A stretch of 31,015 nt of DNA from assembly GCA_031376885.1 (NCBI GenBank), contig JANMEL010000124.1, positions 1 to 31,015 on the forward strand. Reading direction: 5' to 3'. A program made the translations under genes and the position numbers. Each line of letters opens with the position of its first letter. Position 1 is the stretch's first letter. Under the pieces are notes generated by a model. That model was not told the origin of the DNA and did not search any database. It worked only from the letters and a program-made list of their open reading frames with translations. Below, one piece after another: positions 28,329 to 31,015 of this stretch. Source of the stretch: Chamaesiphon sp031376885. Its GTDB lineage: Bacteria > Cyanobacteriota > Cyanobacteriia > Cyanobacteriales > Chamaesiphonaceae.

Positions 28329-30875
28329 CTAATCACTATTTTGTCGGTAGTGTTCGATAAAATCTTGGACTTGTTGACGATATTCACGGAGAGTTTCATC
28401 TACCCAATGTCGATCGTTGCCATTTACATAGATATGAACTAATGGTTCCCCCGCATCTGGTAAAATGAGTACCCAGCGATCGTCCTGATAGTTGATGATT
28501 TTCACACCATCCTCGGTATCTAAATATTCCGGTTGATGAGTCTCTAGAATATGTCGCATCAGACCCCCCTTAGCCGTCCAAGGACAGCGGATCGAGTGGG
28601 TTTTGTAGAAAACACGCGGGAGTTCGGCGCGAATGCTGCTCAGGGAGCGTTCTTGACTGGTGAGCATTTCGATTAGTTTGGCGATACAGAACATCGCATC
28701 AAAACCAGGATGAAATTCGGGGAAGATAAAGCCCATTTCCCCACTTCCACCCAAAACTACGTTGGGCAATTGCTGACAGGCTTCCATCAGGGCGGTGGGG
28801 CTAGCTTTGGTGCGCTTGACTTTGCCCCCATGACGGCGGACAATTTGTTCGATCGCACTAGATACCTGCACGGGGACAACTACTGTACCACCAGGATAGG
28901 CGGTGAGCACGATTTGTACCATCAGGGCGGTGAGGATTTCGCCGCGAATGGGCATCCCTTCTTCATCGACGAGGATGAGTTGTTCGCCATGTGCGGAGAC
29001 TTGTACGCCGAATGAGGCTTTGAGGGCGATGACTACATGTCCGAGTTGGTTTAGTAATGCTTCCCGCTCGTTGAGAGTGAGGGACATTTGACTGAGGCTG
29101 GCATTTAGCACCACTGCATCGCAGCCAAATTTGGATAGTAGGAGGGGGAGGATGGCTCCAGAGACGGCGTACACATAGTCAACGACTACTTTAGAATTGG
29201 CATGACGAATCGCGTCAATATTGAGCTGCTGTTGGAAGGCTGTGGTGTAGATTTCCATCCCTTGAGAAAAGCGATTGACATCGCCGATTTCGGGGATTCG
29301 CGCTCGACGTAAGTCTTCTTTGAAGTAGGCTGATTCGATTTTTTTCTCTTGTTGGGTGGAGATATTGATGCCGCGATCGTCAAAGAACTCAATTAGGATA
29401 TAATCCATCCGATCGGGATGCAGCCTAACGTGAATTCCACCGACAACATCACTCGGCTCTTTCCGTTGGTGTAGGGTATTAATGATCTTTCTCGATACCG
29501 GAATTGCTGTCGCTTCGAGATCTTGAATATTAATCCCGACAGACATCAATCCGGCAATGAGCGATCGAGATACCATTCGCGACATGTTACGTTGATCGCG
29601 AGATACTGTTACTTGAGTACCTAATTTGAGCGTCGAACCATATGCTGCACCCAGCTTGACGGCGAATTCTGGGGTGATATCGATATTTGCCAACCCCTGT
29701 ACACCCCGTTGGGCGAACAGATTTCGGTGGGCGATTTGACCCCAAATTAGATTGATATTCAGGGTGGCAAGGGCTTCGATTTCTTTATTCGGCCAAACTC
29801 GGACATTCGGGTTGATTTTGGACTCTTCGCCCACATTGCACAGTGCCCCCAAAACTGCCCCTTCTAGGACTTGAGCACCCCGACCGACTCTTACCCCTCT
29901 GGCGAGAACGCAGCCACTAAGCTGGGCATCCTCGCCAACGATCGAGCCATTTCCAATGATGGGACGCTTGAGGATGGCATTTGCACCGATCGCTACATTA
30001 TCACCGATTACTGTCTCTCCAGAGATTTTTGCCCTTGGGCCGATTTTGCAGTTGGCACCGATGACTGTGGGTGCTTCAATTTGGGCGGTAGGATCGATGT
30101 AAGTATTCGGCCCAATCCACACCCCAGGGCGGATTTCGGGGAATGGTAGTTGGAGTTTTACTTTGCCGTTGAGGGCATCATATTGGGCTTCTCTATAGGT
30201 GTCGAGTTGGCCGATATCGCACCAATAACCCTCGGCGACATAGCCGTACATCGGGACATCGTGAGCGAGGAGTTGGGGAAATAGATCCTGGGAAAAGTCG
30301 GCTTCGGTATCGGGATGGAGGTAGTCGAGGACTTCTGGCTCTAGGATATATATTCCTGTATTTACCGCATCAGAAAAGATTTCGCTGGCGGAGGGTTTTT
30401 CGAGAAACCGCCGAATTCGACAATCTTCATCGATAATCACTACCCCAAAATCTACGGGGTTGGGAATATGAGTGAGAATAATTGTGGCTTTGGAGCCTTT
30501 TCGACGGTGAAATTCGATCGCGCTGGTAAGATCGATGTCGGTGAGACTATCACCACTGATGACGAGAAATGTTCCACCTAATATTTCTTCCACATTTTTG
30601 ACACATCCGGCTGTACCTAATGGACGCTCGGCTTCGATCGCATAATGGATCTTAATCCCAAATTCACTACCATCCCCAAAATATTGCTGAATCACTTCGG
30701 GGAGATAATGCAGTGTCATTATCACCTCATCCACATGATGGCGTTTGAGCAAATTGACAATGTGTTCGGCGACTGGTCTGGCGATCGCTGGTACCATTGG
30801 TTTTGGTAGTTCACATGTCAATGGTCTTAATCTCGTTCCCGATCCTCCCGCCATTAGTACTGCTCTGAGTTGCAT
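28329..30875 (-). CDS. Sugar-phosphate nucleotidyltransferase / phosphoglucomutase-like fusion (mannose-1-phosphate guanylyltransferase type)
   Basis: The 848-aa protein has three parts. Residues 1 to about 235 are a nucleotidyltransferase: MAGGSGTRLRPLTCELPKPM is the nucleotide-binding signature and ISGDSLTDID carries the metal-binding Asp. About 250-370 is a left-handed beta-helix of hexapeptide repeats (IGANCKIGPRAKISGETVIG). About 380-848 is phosphoglucomutase/phosphomannomutase-like, with TVSRDQRNMSRMVSRSLIAG where the phosphoserine loop is expected and GEMGFIFPEFHPGFDAM later. Such fusions make activated sugars for cell-surface polysaccharide. The Ser/Asn-rich loop differs from the usual TASHNP, so mutase activity is uncertain. 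Length is typical of cyanobacterial members. Confidence 0.9.
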   Translation of the reverse strand: MQLRAVLMAGGSGTRLRPLTCELPKPMVPAIARPVAEHIVNLLKRHHVDEVIMTLHYLPEVIQQYFGDGSEFGIKIHYAIEAERPLGTAGCVKNVEEILGGTFLVISGDSLTDIDLTSAIEFHRRKGSKATIILTHIPNPVDFGVVIIDEDCRIRRFLEKPSASEIFSDAVNTGIYILEPEVLDYLHPDTEADFSQDLFPQLLAHDVPMYGYVAEGYWCDIGQLDTYREAQYDALNGKVKLQLPFPEIRPGVWIGPNTYIDPTAQIEAPTVIGANCKIGPRAKISGETVIGDNVAIGANAILKRPIIGNGSIVGEDAQLSGCVLARGVRVGRGAQVLEGAVLGALCNVGEESKINPNVRVWPNKEIEALATLNINLIWGQIAHRNLFAQRGVQGLANIDITPEFAVKLGAAYGSTLKLGTQVTVSRDQRNMSRMVSRSLIAGLMSVGINIQDLEATAIPVSRKIINTLHQRKEPSDVVGGIHVRLHPDRMDYILIEFFDDRGINISTQQEKKIESAYFKEDLRRARIPEIGDVNRFSQGMEIYTTAFQQQLNIDAIRHANSKVVVDYVYAVSGAILPLLLSKFGCDAVVLNASLSQMSLTLNEREALLNQLGHVVIALKASFGVQVSAHGEQLILVDEEGMPIRGEILTALMVQIVLTAYPGGTVVVPVQVSSAIEQIVRRHGGKVKRTKASPTALMEACQQLPNVVLGGSGEMGFIFPEFHPGFDAMFCIAKLIEMLTSQERSLSSIRAELPRVFYKTHSIRCPWTAKGGLMRHILETHQPEYLDTEDGVKIINYQDDRWVLILPDAGEPLVHIYVNGNDRHWVDETLREYRQQVQDFIEHYRQNSD

Positions 30876-30887
30876 AGTTTTTTAATG

Positions 30888-30915
30888 AGTGGGGAGTGGG
30901 GAGTGGGGAGTGGGG
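30888..30915. repeat. Tandem heptamer repeat (AGTGGGG)4
   Basis: Four exact copies of AGTGGGG lie 13 nt upstream of the nucleotidyltransferase fusion gene (minus strand). It is analogous to the GGGGATA array before the membrane protein gene: both sit directly in front of a minus-strand gene. Confidence 0.9.
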
Positions 30916-30951
30916 ATACTTGTGTATAAGTATAAACTAGCTGCGATCGTC

Positions 30952-31015
30952 GGTTGATTTACCCCTTTAGTCCGTTGGCATTTCTTGTGGTGAGAGAACC
31001 CGGATCTGGGGGTTC
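30952..31015 (+). repeat. G/C-rich dispersed repeat, copy 3 (cut by the window edge)
   Basis: GGTTGATTTACCCC, TCCGTTGG.ATTTCTTGTG and ACCCGGATCTGGGGGTTC occur in the same order at 2416-2498. The window ends inside it. It shows the repeat unit extends about 60 nt to the left of the G/C-rich core. Confidence 0.8.

Noticed and set aside
1..31015. tRNA, rRNA or known riboswitch
   Set aside because: I scanned for tRNA arm signatures and common aptamer cores by eye and found none; a covariance search could still find weak ones.

Overview
The window reads as chromosomal DNA of a cyanobacterium. The octamer GCGATCGC (HIP1) and its CGATCG core occur throughout, both inside and between genes. Several genes belong to families typical of cyanobacteria: the nucleotidyltransferase/phosphoglucomutase fusion, the WGxxGxxG-CTERM protein and the spore-photoproduct-lyase-like radical SAM protein. 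The sequence alone does not let me name a genus.

Layout. 0.2-4.1 kb holds three co-directional genes: an SDR oxidoreductase, an SRPBCC protein with a glycine-rich N-terminus, and a zinc alcohol dehydrogenase. Nested repeats fill the gaps between them. 4.1-5.0 kb has no gene and is packed with hairpin repeats. 5.0-7.1 kb (minus strand) encodes a polytopic membrane protein and a SplB-like radical SAM protein. 7.16-9.11 kb is an apparently intact IS608-like IS200/IS605 element whose two cleavage sites and guide tetranucleotides can be read directly. 9.4-18.1 kb (plus strand) is metabolic: a WGxxGxxG surface protein, an FdhF/YdeP molybdoenzyme, several small proteins, two FAD oxidoreductases and a second zinc alcohol dehydrogenase. 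18.3-21.9 kb mixes a HAD phosphatase, unknown small genes, an antitoxin-like gene next to a truncated protease partner, a GNAT acetyltransferase and an exported protein. 22.2-25.0 kb is a small defence island: a PtuA-like ATPase and a PtuB-like HNH nuclease (Septu type) followed by an antitoxin-like gene and a zeta-type kinase. 25.0-27.6 kb holds a small membrane protein, a medium-chain oxidoreductase, an unknown gene and a TetR repressor, with a twin palindromic operator upstream of the oxidoreductase. 27.7-30.9 kb (minus strand) holds a PD-(D/E)XK-like protein and the large sugar nucleotidyltransferase fusion.

The most unusual theme is the layering of very small dispersed repeats. A 48-nt hairpin occurs twice, each time inside another repeat, and an uninterrupted copy of one host repeat lies elsewhere in the window. 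A roughly 30-nt family has about eight copies. Two sit in-frame inside genes and a third supplies the stop codon of the zeta-like toxin. A G/C-rich repeat of about 140 bp flanks the SRPBCC gene in inverted orientation, and one copy sits inside a MITE-like element with long terminal inverted repeats.
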